DNA of 64,000 nt, taken from assembly GCF_029167105.1 (NCBI RefSeq), contig NZ_JARFML010000017.1, positions 98,324 through 162,323 on the forward strand. The letters are read 5' to 3'. A model generated the notes under the pieces. It saw only the letters and a list, made by a program, of their open reading frames with translations, did no database searches and was not told the origin of the DNA. This stretch comes from Bradyrhizobium yuanmingense (lineage in GTDB: Bacteria > Pseudomonadota > Alphaproteobacteria > Rhizobiales > Xanthobacteraceae). Both the position numbers and the translations under genes were made by a program. Every line of letters starts with the position of its first letter. Within the stretch, counting starts at the first letter, position 1. Of the stretch, positions 17,116-25,604 are shown in pieces.

Positions 17116-18879
17116 CTATACTCGCCCCAAAATCCCTTCCTCGACCGCCTTGATCTGCAGCGCCAGATATTTCGAGTTGATCCGGCATTGCGCGAGGCTC
17201 CCGGCGATGAACCAGAGGCCGGGCTGCTTGGTGCGCGCATACATGTTGCGCAGCTCGAAGCCGTCGCCGAACCCCCAGATCGGACCGACGCGGGCGGCGA
17301 TGGCCTCGCCGAACAGCTGCCGCACCAGATATTCCTGCGGCTTGTAGCCGGTCGAGAGCACGATCAGGTCGGCGGCAATCATCGAGCCGTCCTTCATCTG
17401 CGCGCCCTCCGCAACGAAGCTGTTGATGTCGGAAAACTGCCTGAGCTTGATCTTGCCCTCGACGATCAGGTCGGAGCAGCCGACGTTGAAATAATAACCG
17501 CCGCCGCGGGTGAGGTATCTGAATTGCCAGCCGGTGCCGGCCTCGCCGAAATCGAGCTTGAAGCCGACGCGCGAGAGGCCGTCGAGCAGCTCCTTGTCGA
17601 GCTGCTTCGACTGCTCGGTCAGCATCACATGCGTCTTCCTCGCGAGCGGCGTCGGCATCGCGGCTGCGATCAGGTCGTTGTCCTCGAGCGTGCCTTCGTT
17701 GTAGGTGGCATAAGCGAGCTGCGCCGACGGCTCGATGTTGGTCACGAGTGTGGGCGAACGCTGCACCAGCGTCACCTCGGCGCCGCTGGAATGAAGATCC
17801 TGCGCGATGTCGTGACCGCTGTTGCCGGTGCCGATGACGATGGCACGCTTGCCGGTCCAGTTCTCGCCGTCCTCGTAACGGCTGGAATGCAGCAGCGTGC
17901 CCTTGAAATTGTCGAGCGTCGGAATGTCAGGAATATTGGCGATGCCGCTGACCCCGGTCGCCATGATCACATGGCGCGGATGCATGGTGCGCCTGCTGCC
18001 GTCGGCGCTCCGCAGCGTGACGGTCCAGTGGCGCTTCGCCTCATCATAGGCGCCGCCCTCGAACTCGGTGCCGGTCCAGAAATTCAGCTCCATGGCATCG
18101 ACATAGGCCTCGAACCAGTTGGCGAGCTTGTCCTTGGGGATATAGACCGGCCAGTTCGGCGGAAACGGCATATAGGGCAGGTGATTGACCTGCACCTGGT
18201 TGTGCAGGGTCAGTGCGTGATAGCGCTTGCGCCAATTGTCGCCGATCCGCATCTCGCGATCGACAATCAGCGTATCGACCTTCAGCTGCTTCAGCCGCGC
18301 GGCAATCGCGAGCCCGGCCTGGCCGCCGCCGACCACCAGCACGGCCGGATCGTGGTCGGCATAGGCGCGCGCAGCGTTGCGCTGGTCGAGCCAGTTCGGC
18401 CCGCGGAAGTCGCGCGAATAGGCCTGGCCGCGCGGCCGCGAGGTGCCGAGCTGTTCCTCGAAGCCCTTGAGCTCGTCGAGCGCGGTCAGCAGCGTCCATG
18501 CCTTCAGGCGGTCGCCGTCGGCAGGATCAGGCACGAGCCGCACGATGCCGTTGCCGCGACCGATCGCGGTCTCGAAGTTGAAGATCGCCTCGATGCAGTT
18601 GGTGGCGGCGCGCGTCACCCGGCGCGGCAGCGCCCGGTTCGGTGCGATCTTGAAATTGGTCGGCTCTGCCTTGGACGCGAGCGCGGCCAGCGCTTGCGCA
18701 ATCGTCTCGCGCCCGGCGAGCGTTTGCAGGTTCCAGCTCAGCGCCAGCACGTCGCGCCAGAAGCCGTCGGCGAGGAAGAGCGGGCCCAGCGTCGCGGGAT
18801 CAGGTCTGCTTAAGGTGCGCTCGAAATCGTCGAGCCAGGCCTGTGCGGCGATGGAAATATCCTGCGTCCGGTCCAGCAT
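17116..18879 (-). CDS. FAD/NAD(P)H flavin monooxygenase with N-terminal SnoaL-like domain
   Basis: 587 residues from the ATG at 18879, which has AGG just upstream; an ATG 12 bases earlier is also possible. Residues about 5-140 are an NTF2/SnoaL-like domain (AAQAWLDDFERTLSRPD..LFLADGFWRDVLALSWNLQTLAG). Residues about 178-587 are a class B flavoprotein monooxygenase: FAD motif GGGQAG (184-189), the FMO/Baeyer-Villiger signature FxGxxxHxxxY (325-335) and the NADPH motif GTGNSG (350-355). It should oxygenate a small organic substrate in the cytoplasm. A family 4-like ATG motif and a C-terminal LSTGYKP are also present. The fusion is in frame with no sign of error. Confidence 0.87.
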   Translation of the reverse strand: MLDRTQDISIAAQAWLDDFERTLSRPDPATLGPLFLADGFWRDVLALSWNLQTLAGRETIAQALAALASKAEPTNFKIAPNRALPRRVTRAATNCIEAIFNFETAIGRGNGIVRLVPDPADGDRLKAWTLLTALDELKGFEEQLGTSRPRGQAYSRDFRGPNWLDQRNAARAYADHDPAVLVVGGGQAGLAIAARLKQLKVDTLIVDREMRIGDNWRKRYHALTLHNQVQVNHLPYMPFPPNWPVYIPKDKLANWFEAYVDAMELNFWTGTEFEGGAYDEAKRHWTVTLRSADGSRRTMHPRHVIMATGVSGIANIPDIPTLDNFKGTLLHSSRYEDGENWTGKRAIVIGTGNSGHDIAQDLHSSGAEVTLVQRSPTLVTNIEPSAQLAYATYNEGTLEDNDLIAAAMPTPLARKTHVMLTEQSKQLDKELLDGLSRVGFKLDFGEAGTGWQFRYLTRGGGYYFNVGCSDLIVEGKIKLRQFSDINSFVAEGAQMKDGSMIAADLIVLSTGYKPQEYLVRQLFGEAIAARVGPIWGFGDGFELRNMYARTKQPGLWFIAGSLAQCRINSKYLALQIKAVEEGILGRV

Positions 18880-19041
18880 GCGCGACCTCATGGCCGTCTT
18901 CGCGGCGTTTCCTCGGAGATCGAACGCTATACGGTTTCGCCGCCCGCCAAAAGCCGCGAACCGCGCGAGGCCGGCATGCAGCCCTGCCCGGACGGAATAT
19001 GGCCCGGAATTCCGCGCGTGCGGACGCGGCCGCAGAACGAC

Positions 19042-20568
19042 TTAAGCGCCGCCCGGCCTGTGCTCGGCCCAATAGGGATCGCGCAGCTTGCGCTTGAAGA
19101 TCTTTCCGGTCGCCTCGCGGGGCAGCGCATCCAGGAACTTGACCTCCTTCGGCACCTTGAAGTTGGCCAGACGCTCGCGCAAGAAAGCCTGCACCGCGGC
19201 GGCCGAGAGCTGCTCGGCCCTGTCGGGCTCGATGCAGGCGCACAGCCGCTCGCCATATTCCGCGTCCGGGATGCCGAACACGGCGCAATCGCGCACGCCG
19301 GGCATCGCGATCAACACGTTCTCGATCTCGGCGGGATAGATGTTGACGCCGCCCGAGATCACCATGTCGCGCTTGCGGTCGCACAGGAACAGATAGCCGT
19401 CCTCGTCGAGATAGCCGACGTCGCCGACGCTGACGAGACCGTCGCGGCCGGCCTCGGCGCGCGCCTGCGCCTTGCCGTGATAGTCGAAATCCGGCACCGC
19501 GGTCTGGCGCATATAGATCTCGCCGACCTCATTGACATCGCAGAGGCTGCCGTCGTCGCGAAAGATCTTGACGATGCCGCCTTCGATGGCGCGGCCGACG
19601 GTGCCGGGCTTCTTCAGCGCCTCTTCGGCCGAGTGCCAAACCGGGATGCCGGTCTCGGTCGAGCCGAAATATTCGTTGATGACCGGTCCCCACCACTCGA
19701 TCATGGCCCGCTTCACCTCGGACGGGCAGGGCGCCGCGCCGTGCACAACGAAGCGCAGCGACGACAGGTCGTAGCGCTGCCGGACCGCTTCGGGCAGGCG
19801 CAGCAGACGGACGAACATGGTCGGCACCATGTGGATATGGGTCACACGGTGGCGCTCGATCAACGCCAGCAGCTCCTCGGCGTCGAAGCGCGGCTGAAGC
19901 ACGATCGTGCAACCGTTGCGGAACGCCATCATGCCGTAGGAATGCGGCGCCGAGTGATACATCGGCCCGTTGATCAGCACGACCTGGCCCTCGCGCGGCT
20001 TGAGGCCATAGGCGATCGCGCCGACCCGCTCGGAGGCAGCGGCCTGCTCCGGCTGCATCGGCATGCGGCGCACGCCCTTCGGCATGCCCGTGGTCCCCGA
20101 CGTGTAGATCATCGCCGCGGCCCGGCGCGGCGGCTCCTGCATCTCGGTGTGGCCGTCGCGCCAGCGGTCCCAATCGGTGAGATCCGCCGGGATTTCGGTC
20201 AGCTCATGGGGAATGGCGAAGGTCGCCGCCAGCTCGGGCGGGGTCGCGACCACGAGCAGGCGAACATCCTCCGGAATGCCGCCCCGGATTTGCGGCAGTA
20301 GGTCGGCGTGGCAGATCAGGATCTTCGCGCCGCTGTCGGTCAGGATGTAGCGGACCTCCTCGGCCTTCAGGTGCCAGTTGATTGGCACCACGGGGCTGCC
20401 CAGTGCGGCCGAGGCCGCGACCACCTCGAACAAGGCGAAGTCGTTGCGCAGCATCATGGCGACCGGCGCGCCTTCGGCAAGGCCGAGGGCGCGCAGCCCG
20501 CTCGCCGCGCGTCTGATGCGCGCCTGGATCTCGTCATAGCCGATCCGGCGTTCGCCGCTGATGATCAT
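19042..20568 (-). CDS. Acyl-CoA synthetase (AMP-forming)
   Basis: 508 residues. The AMP-binding motif YTSGTTGMPKG (about 151-161), the hinge/ATP motif VGDVGYLDEDGYLFLCDRKRDMVISGGVNIYPAEIE and the C-terminal lysine in REATGKIFKRKLR are complete. It should activate a fatty or aromatic acid to its CoA ester through an acyl-AMP. AGGA lies 6 bases before the ATG. It is the third gene of a minus-strand group with a branched-chain-type binding protein and a nitronate monooxygenase-like protein, which suggests uptake and breakdown of one carboxylic acid. The substrate is unknown. Confidence 0.88.
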   Translation of the reverse strand: MIISGERRIGYDEIQARIRRAASGLRALGLAEGAPVAMMLRNDFALFEVVAASAALGSPVVPINWHLKAEEVRYILTDSGAKILICHADLLPQIRGGIPEDVRLLVVATPPELAATFAIPHELTEIPADLTDWDRWRDGHTEMQEPPRRAAAMIYTSGTTGMPKGVRRMPMQPEQAAASERVGAIAYGLKPREGQVVLINGPMYHSAPHSYGMMAFRNGCTIVLQPRFDAEELLALIERHRVTHIHMVPTMFVRLLRLPEAVRQRYDLSSLRFVVHGAAPCPSEVKRAMIEWWGPVINEYFGSTETGIPVWHSAEEALKKPGTVGRAIEGGIVKIFRDDGSLCDVNEVGEIYMRQTAVPDFDYHGKAQARAEAGRDGLVSVGDVGYLDEDGYLFLCDRKRDMVISGGVNIYPAEIENVLIAMPGVRDCAVFGIPDAEYGERLCACIEPDRAEQLSAAAVQAFLRERLANFKVPKEVKFLDALPREATGKIFKRKLRDPYWAEHRPGGA

Positions 20569-20590
20569 GGTCTGTCCTATTCCGTTCGAG

Positions 20591-21775
20591 TCAGCGATCG
20601 TCCAGCACGTCGCCGAAGCCGACCCAGCTCTTGCCGTTGAAGCGCCGCAGCTGCAGCTGCTGGAACGGCAGATAGTCGTCGGCGGCGGTGCTGACGGATA
20701 TGCCGGGCAGCAGCAGCGGCAGCTTCACCTCCTTCAGCGAGGCGGACTGGCGCATGATGTTGTCGCGGCTGAAATCGTCCTTGCACGCCTTCAGCACCGT
20801 CATCAGCAGCGTCGCGTAGTGGTAGCCGGCCGCATAATTGGAGTTGGAGAGGTCCGCATTCGGCATGTACTGCTTCATGAAGGCGAAATACTCCTTCACG
20901 CCGGGATCGCTGGCCCATTGCGGGTCCATCGTGTCCTTCTGGTTGCTCGACGAGATCAGGCCGACGGCGTTGTCGAGCCCGGCCGGCTCCAGAAACGAGA
21001 TCGACGAGGCCGAGGTCGGCACGAAGAACAGCTCGGGCTTCCAGCCGAGCTCGGCGACGCCCTTTATCATCTGCGAGGTGAACTTGCCGAGCACGACGCC
21101 AAACAGCACGTCGGCCCCCGACGCCTTCAGGGTCGACAGCTGCGAGCTGATCGTCGGTGCGCTGGTCTCGTAGGTCGCTTCCGCAACGATCATGCCGGCA
21201 GCCTTGTCGCCGAGCGCGCGCTTGAAGCCGGCGACGTAGTCGCGGCCGAAATCGTCGTTCTGGGAGAGGATGGCGATCTTGGCGCCCGGCTTGGTGCGCA
21301 GCACATGCTTGGCATAGACCACGCCTTCGGATTCATAGGCGGCCATGCCGGGCATGGTCCATGGGTATTTCTGCGGGTCGGCCCATTTGGTCGCGCCGGA
21401 GAGCACGAACAGCTGCGGCACCTTCTTGCCGTTGAGGTAGCGCTGCACGGCGCTGTTGGTTGCGGTGCCGAGCGAGCCGAACAGCATCAGCACCTCGTCC
21501 TGCTCGACGAGCTTGCGGGTCTGCTCAACCGTCTTCGGCGGCGAATAGGCGTCGTCCAGCGTGATGAACTTGACCTTGCGGCCGTTGATGCCGCCTTCGG
21601 CATTGATCTTCTCGAAGAACGCCTCCTGCGTCCGGCCGATCGCGCCGAAGCCGGAGGCCGGGCCGCTATAGGGCAGGGTCTGTCCGATCCGGATCTCGTC
21701 ACTGCCTTCGGCATGGGCGCCGCCACCGGCGAGCGCCAGCAGAGACAGGCCGATCAATGTGGCTGCCAGCTTCAT
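20591..21775 (-). CDS. ABC transporter substrate-binding protein, branched-chain amino acid (LivK) type
   Basis: 394 residues. Residues 1-22 are a Sec signal peptide (MKLAATLIGLSLLALAGGGAHA). The mature part is a Peripla_BP_6 protein: IRIGQTLPYSGPASGFGAIGRTQEAFFEKIN, then FGSLGTATNSA. In rhizobia such proteins bind amino acids, but also aromatic and short-chain acids. No permease or ATPase genes adjoin it, so it must use components coded elsewhere or regulate something. GGGAGG precedes the start. It lies 22 bases before the acyl-CoA synthetase gene in the same unit. Confidence 0.88.
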   Translation of the reverse strand: MKLAATLIGLSLLALAGGGAHAEGSDEIRIGQTLPYSGPASGFGAIGRTQEAFFEKINAEGGINGRKVKFITLDDAYSPPKTVEQTRKLVEQDEVLMLFGSLGTATNSAVQRYLNGKKVPQLFVLSGATKWADPQKYPWTMPGMAAYESEGVVYAKHVLRTKPGAKIAILSQNDDFGRDYVAGFKRALGDKAAGMIVAEATYETSAPTISSQLSTLKASGADVLFGVVLGKFTSQMIKGVAELGWKPELFFVPTSASSISFLEPAGLDNAVGLISSSNQKDTMDPQWASDPGVKEYFAFMKQYMPNADLSNSNYAAGYHYATLLMTVLKACKDDFSRDNIMRQSASLKEVKLPLLLPGISVSTAADDYLPFQQLQLRRFNGKSWVGFGDVLDDR

Positions 21776-21825
21776 GATGTCCTCCCGTTTTATTGTCAGT
21801 CCAATCCTGTTGTCGGACCGCGCCG

Positions 21826-22803
21826 TCAGGCGCTGACGCGCATCAGGAAATCCTGCCTCGCCTGATCGAATTCACGCTTCATGCGGTCGACGAGCTCCGC
21901 GACGGGCGGGGCATCGGTGATCTGGCCGATGCCCTGGCCCGATCCCCAGATGTCGCGCCACGCCTTGGATTTCATGTTGCCGCCGGAGCCGAAGTTCATC
22001 TTCGATTTGTCGGCGGCGGGGAGATTGTCCGGATCGAGGCCGGCGGCAGCGATCGACGGGCCGAGATAATTGCCGTGCACGCCGGTGAACAGGTTGGTGT
22101 AGACGATGTCGTGCGCGGCGTGCTGCGTCAGCGCCGACTTGTAGGCCCCGTCCGCATTGGCTTCCTGCGTCGCGATGAAGCGCGTGCCCATATAGGCGAG
22201 GTCGGCGCCCAGCGTCAGCGCCGAGGCGATGCCATAGCCGTCGCTGATCGCGCCCGACAGCAGGACGGCGCCGTCGAACCATTGCTTGACCTCGCGCACC
22301 AGCGCAAAGGGCGACAGCGTGCCGGCGTGTCCGCCCGCACCGGCGCAGACCAGGATCAGGCCGTCGACGCCCTGCTCGGCCGCCTTGCGCGCGTGCTTGA
22401 CGTTGATGACGTCGTGGAACACCAGCCCACCATAGGAATGCGCGGCCTCGACGATCTCAGCCGGCGGCCGCAGCGAGGTGATGATGATGGGCGCCTTGTG
22501 CTTGACGCAGGTCTCCATGTCCTTCATCAGCCGGTCGTTGGAGGCATGGCAGATCTGGTTGACGGCGTAGGGCGCGACCTTCTTGCCGGGATTGCGCGAT
22601 TTGTATTCGCCGAGCTCGTCCTCGATCCGGCTCAGCCATTCGCCGAGCTTCTCGACCGGGCGGGCATTGAGCGCGGGAAAGGAGCCGACGACGCCCGCCT
22701 TGCACTGGGCGATCACCAGTTCCGGGCCGGAGACGATGAACAGCGGCGAGCCGACCACGGGCAGCTCGAGCGAATCCTTCAAGAGTGTGGGCAGTGCCAT
22801 CAT
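21826..22803 (-). CDS. Nitronate monooxygenase family FMN protein
   Basis: 325 residues with the 2-nitropropane dioxygenase/nitronate monooxygenase TIM-barrel features: N-terminal LPVVGSPLFIVSGPELVIAQCKAGVVGSFPALNAR, central VDGLILVCAGAGGHAG, and phosphate-binding LLSGAISDGYGIASALTLGADLAYMGTRFIATQEA. It is an FMN flavoprotein in the cytoplasm. Members oxidise nitronates or act as NAD(P)H:quinone reductases, and which applies is unclear. GGGAGG precedes the start; either of two adjacent ATG codons may be used. It is the first gene of the unit divergent from the LysR regulator. Confidence 0.87.
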   Translation of the reverse strand: MMALPTLLKDSLELPVVGSPLFIVSGPELVIAQCKAGVVGSFPALNARPVEKLGEWLSRIEDELGEYKSRNPGKKVAPYAVNQICHASNDRLMKDMETCVKHKAPIIITSLRPPAEIVEAAHSYGGLVFHDVINVKHARKAAEQGVDGLILVCAGAGGHAGTLSPFALVREVKQWFDGAVLLSGAISDGYGIASALTLGADLAYMGTRFIATQEANADGAYKSALTQHAAHDIVYTNLFTGVHGNYLGPSIAAAGLDPDNLPAADKSKMNFGSGGNMKSKAWRDIWGSGQGIGQITDAPPVAELVDRMKREFDQARQDFLMRVSA

Positions 22804-22933
22804 GTCCTCCCGAAACGCAGCCCCGCCCGCGGGCGGATGACGAGGCGTTTCCGTATTGATTGTCGCGCGGGCGGATGGGCCGCCCGGGCCGCGGATTTGA
22901 TCCCATTATAAGGTTGGACGACGCGGCCCGGCC

Positions 22934-22969
22934 GTTCAATAATGAACGAACGATCATTCAGGTATGAAC
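22934..22969. promoter_or_regulatory. Paired dyads in the LysR/nitronate monooxygenase divergent promoter
   Basis: GTTCA-ATAA-TGAAC (22934-22947) is a perfect dyad. A second copy, ATTCA-GGTA-TGAAC (22956-22969), has one mismatch. Their centres are 22 bases apart, about two helical turns, so a dimer or tetramer could bind one face. LysR regulators usually bind such paired sites next to their own gene, which starts at 22980. Confidence 0.55.
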
Positions 22970-22979
22970 AGGGCTGCCG

Positions 22980-23867
22980 ATGGATTGGGACCTTTGCAAG
23001 ACCTTCGTCGCGGTCGCCGATACCGGCAGCTTCACCGCCGCCGCCCGCCGCCTGCACACCAGCCATCCCACCGTCAGCCGCAAGATCGCGGCGCTGGAAG
23101 CCCAGCTCGGCACAAGATTGGTGGCGCGGGCCGCCGATGGCCTGGCGCTGACCGCGGACGGACGGACCTTGCGCGAGCACGCCGAGGCCATGGCGGCCGC
23201 AGCGCTGCGGGCCGAGACCGCAGTGGCGGCGGGTGGACACAAGGCGCGCGGCATCGTCAAGCTGTCGATCGGCGCGACGCTGGCCTCGCACTGGCTGATG
23301 CCGCGCTTGCCAGCCTTCCTGCGCGCGCACGATCATATCCAGCTCGAGATCATCACCCATCCATTTCCGGCGAGCGTGCGCCGGCGTGAGGCGGACGTGG
23401 TGCTGCGGCCCTTCGATACCGGGGAGGAGAACCTGGTCGGCCGCAAGATCGGCCGTCTCGGCACCGGCTTCTATGCCTCGCGCGATTATGCCGCCGGGCG
23501 GTCCCTGCCGGAACGGCGCGGCGACTGGAAGGAGCACAGCGTCATCGGCTTCGCCGACCAGACGTCCAATGCGCAGCTTGCGCGCTGGAGCGATGTGGTC
23601 ACGCGGCAGGCCAGGGTGGTGATGCGCTGCTCGTCCCAGGGCGACATGCTGGCGGCGGCCCGCGCCGGAATCGGAATCTCCGCGCTGTCGTGCTTCGTCG
23701 CCGAAACCTATTCCGATCTCGTGCGCGTCGCCCCGCAAAAGCTCGCCAGCGTCGCGGATCTCTGGCTGCTGGCCCATCCCGATCTCGTCGAGCTGCCGGC
23801 GGTGCGCGCCGTAATCGAATTCGTCGCCGAATGCGCCCGGGCCGACCGCGCGCGGCTGCGCGGTTAG
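22980..23867 (+). CDS. LysR family transcriptional regulator
   Basis: 295 residues. The N-terminal winged helix-turn-helix (FVAVADTGSFTAAARRLHTSHPTVSRKIAALEAQLGTRLVAR, about 8-50) is typical. The rest is a periplasmic-binding-protein-like effector domain. It is divergent from the nitronate monooxygenase-livK-acyl-CoA synthetase unit and is the likely regulator of that unit and itself. The start codon lies only 11 bases from the paired dyad, which suits autoregulation. The inducer is unknown. Confidence 0.9.
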   Translation: MDWDLCKTFVAVADTGSFTAAARRLHTSHPTVSRKIAALEAQLGTRLVARAADGLALTADGRTLREHAEAMAAAALRAETAVAAGGHKARGIVKLSIGATLASHWLMPRLPAFLRAHDHIQLEIITHPFPASVRRREADVVLRPFDTGEENLVGRKIGRLGTGFYASRDYAAGRSLPERRGDWKEHSVIGFADQTSNAQLARWSDVVTRQARVVMRCSSQGDMLAAARAGIGISALSCFVAETYSDLVRVAPQKLASVADLWLLAHPDLVELPAVRAVIEFVAECARADRARLRG

Positions 23868-24517
23868 CCCGATTCCGCGAGCACGCCCTCGCGCTTCTTC
23901 ACCGCGCGGTAATAGCTCCACCACAGATGCGCAGCCGCACCGCGCAGCGGACGCCAGGGCTCGGCGATCGGCGCCATCTGTTTCTCCGTCGGCCGCGCCT
24001 TGAGGCCGAGGCCGATACGGATGCCTTCCTGCACGGCGAGGTCGCCGGCCGGCCAGGCATCGCCGTGGCCGAGGCAGAACAACAGGTAGACGTCGGCCGT
24101 CCAGGGGCCGATGCCCGGCAGCGCGATCAGGGTGTGATGCGCCGCGTCGGCATCCTCCTCCGCGAGCACGTCGAGGTTCAGCCGCTGCGCGGCGATCTCG
24201 CGGGCGAGATGCTTGAGCGTCTTGATCTTGGCGGCGGAGAGGCCGAGCCGCCCCAGCCGGTCGGCGCGGGCGCGGCGCACGGCGTCATGGTCGAGCGGAT
24301 CGAATGCGGCCGACAGCCGCCCCCAGATCGCCGCGGCGCTCGCGGTGGAGAGCTGCTGCCCGCAGACGATGTGCGCGAGCCCCGTAAAACCCGGCTCGCG
24401 CCGCCGCAACGCCGGCATGCCCGCGATCTCGAGCACGGGCTTGAGCCGCGGATCGCGCTTGATCAGCGCGTGAACGGCCTCTTCGAGATCGGACTGGGTT
24501 TCGAGGTGGATGGTCAT
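23864..24517 (-). CDS. DNA-3-methyladenine glycosylase, AlkA-like HhH-GPD protein
   Basis: 217 residues from the ATG at 24517; upstream in-frame sequence is translated repeat DNA and is not part of the gene. The helix-hairpin-helix is IALPGIGPWTADVYLLF (about 131-147) and the catalytic aspartate is Asp159 in PAGDLAV. It should remove alkylated purines from DNA in base-excision repair. It lacks the AlkA N-terminal domain, like many short bacterial members. The stop overlaps the LysR gene tail by 4 bases in convergent orientation. Confidence 0.88.
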   Translation of the reverse strand: MTIHLETQSDLEEAVHALIKRDPRLKPVLEIAGMPALRRREPGFTGLAHIVCGQQLSTASAAAIWGRLSAAFDPLDHDAVRRARADRLGRLGLSAAKIKTLKHLAREIAAQRLNLDVLAEEDADAAHHTLIALPGIGPWTADVYLLFCLGHGDAWPAGDLAVQEGIRIGLGLKARPTEKQMAPIAEPWRPLRGAAAHLWWSYYRAVKKREGVLAESG

Positions 24518-24530
24518 GAAGGCCCTGCTC

Positions 24531-24616
24531 GTCATGCGTGGGCTTGACCCGCGCATCCATCTCCTATCGTAACAGAGTCTTGGAAGATGGATGGCCGGGT
24601 CAAGCCCGGCCATGAC
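24531..24616. repeat. Palindromic intergenic repeat, family B
   Basis: A long inverted repeat begins GTCATGCGTGGGCTTGACC (from 24531) and ends GGTCAAGCCCGGCCATGAC (to 24616), with GATGGATG and CATCCATC nearer the centre. A relative lies at 40234. It fills the divergent promoter region of the glycosylase and gluQ genes. Confidence 0.85.
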
Positions 24617-24633
24617 AAGCCTCGTGAGAATCC

Positions 24634-25503
24634 ATGCCACCCGTTTTCCGATTTGCCCCCAGCCCGAACGGCTTCCTGCATCTCGGCCACGCCTATTCCG
24701 CGCTGCTCAATTTTGATCGAGCGCGCGAGTCCGGCGGCCGATTGCTGCTACGGATCGAGGACATCGACGCGACGCGCTGCCGGCCGGATTATGAGGCGGC
24801 GATCTATGAGGACCTCGGCTGGCTCGGGATTGCCTGGGAGACGCCGGTGCGACGTCAATCCGAACATCTCGCCGATTATCGTGCTGCGCTGGAAAAGCTC
24901 TCTGGGCTCGGTCTCGTCTATCCCGCCTTCGAAAGCCGGGCCGAGATCGCAAGGCTGGTGGCGGCGCGCGAGGCCGGCGGGCCGTGGCCACGTGATCCCG
25001 ACGGCGCGCCGCTTTATCCGGGCGAGGCCAGATCACTCTCGCCTGACGAGCGCGCGCAGCTGATCGCCTCGGGCGCGCCCTATGCGCTGCGGCTCGACAT
25101 GGCGACCGCCTGCCGCCGCGTCGCCGGCCTGAGCTGGAACGAGCTCGGCGAGGGGCCGGATGGCGAGCGCGGCATCGTCCCGGCGCGGCCGGAGGCCTGG
25201 GGCGATATCATCCTGGCCCGCAAGGAGACGCCGACCAGCTACCATCTCTCGGTGGTCGTCGACGACGCGCTCCAGGGCGCCAGCGAGATCGTGCGGGGGC
25301 AGGACCTCTTTTACGCCACCGCGGTGCACCGCCTGCTCCAGGTCCTGCTCGGCCTGCCCGAGCCGGCCTATCGCCATCACCGGTTGATTCGCGATGAGGC
25401 GGGTCGGAAGCTGTCGAAATCGGGCCGCTCGACCGGTCTGCGCGAATTGCGCGCGGCCGGCCTCACGCCTGCCGCGATCTGCCGGCTGGTGGGATTAGGT
25501 TAA
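24634..25503 (+). CDS. gluQRS: Glutamyl-Q tRNA(Asp) synthetase
   Basis: 289 residues, the size of GluQ rather than of full GltX, because the anticodon-binding domain is absent. FRFAPSPNGFLHLGHAYSAL carries the HIGH-type motif (HLGH) and GRKLSKSGRSTGL the KMSKS-type motif. It should attach glutamate to queuosine at position 34 of tRNA(Asp). The cysteine zinc ligands known from E. coli YadB are not present in the YPAFESRAEIARLV region. A palindromic repeat lies directly upstream. Confidence 0.9.
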   Translation: MPPVFRFAPSPNGFLHLGHAYSALLNFDRARESGGRLLLRIEDIDATRCRPDYEAAIYEDLGWLGIAWETPVRRQSEHLADYRAALEKLSGLGLVYPAFESRAEIARLVAAREAGGPWPRDPDGAPLYPGEARSLSPDERAQLIASGAPYALRLDMATACRRVAGLSWNELGEGPDGERGIVPARPEAWGDIILARKETPTSYHLSVVVDDALQGASEIVRGQDLFYATAVHRLLQVLLGLPEPAYRHHRLIRDEAGRKLSKSGRSTGLRELRAAGLTPAAICRLVGLG

Positions 25504-25604
25504 GTTTCTCTGGGGGTTAGCGAAACGTCGCCGTGACTCCGGGCGTTCCTCCGTGCCATGCTTGGCCAGCGCGGGGTTCGAAGAGGGTACTTCGAAGGGG
25601 ATTC

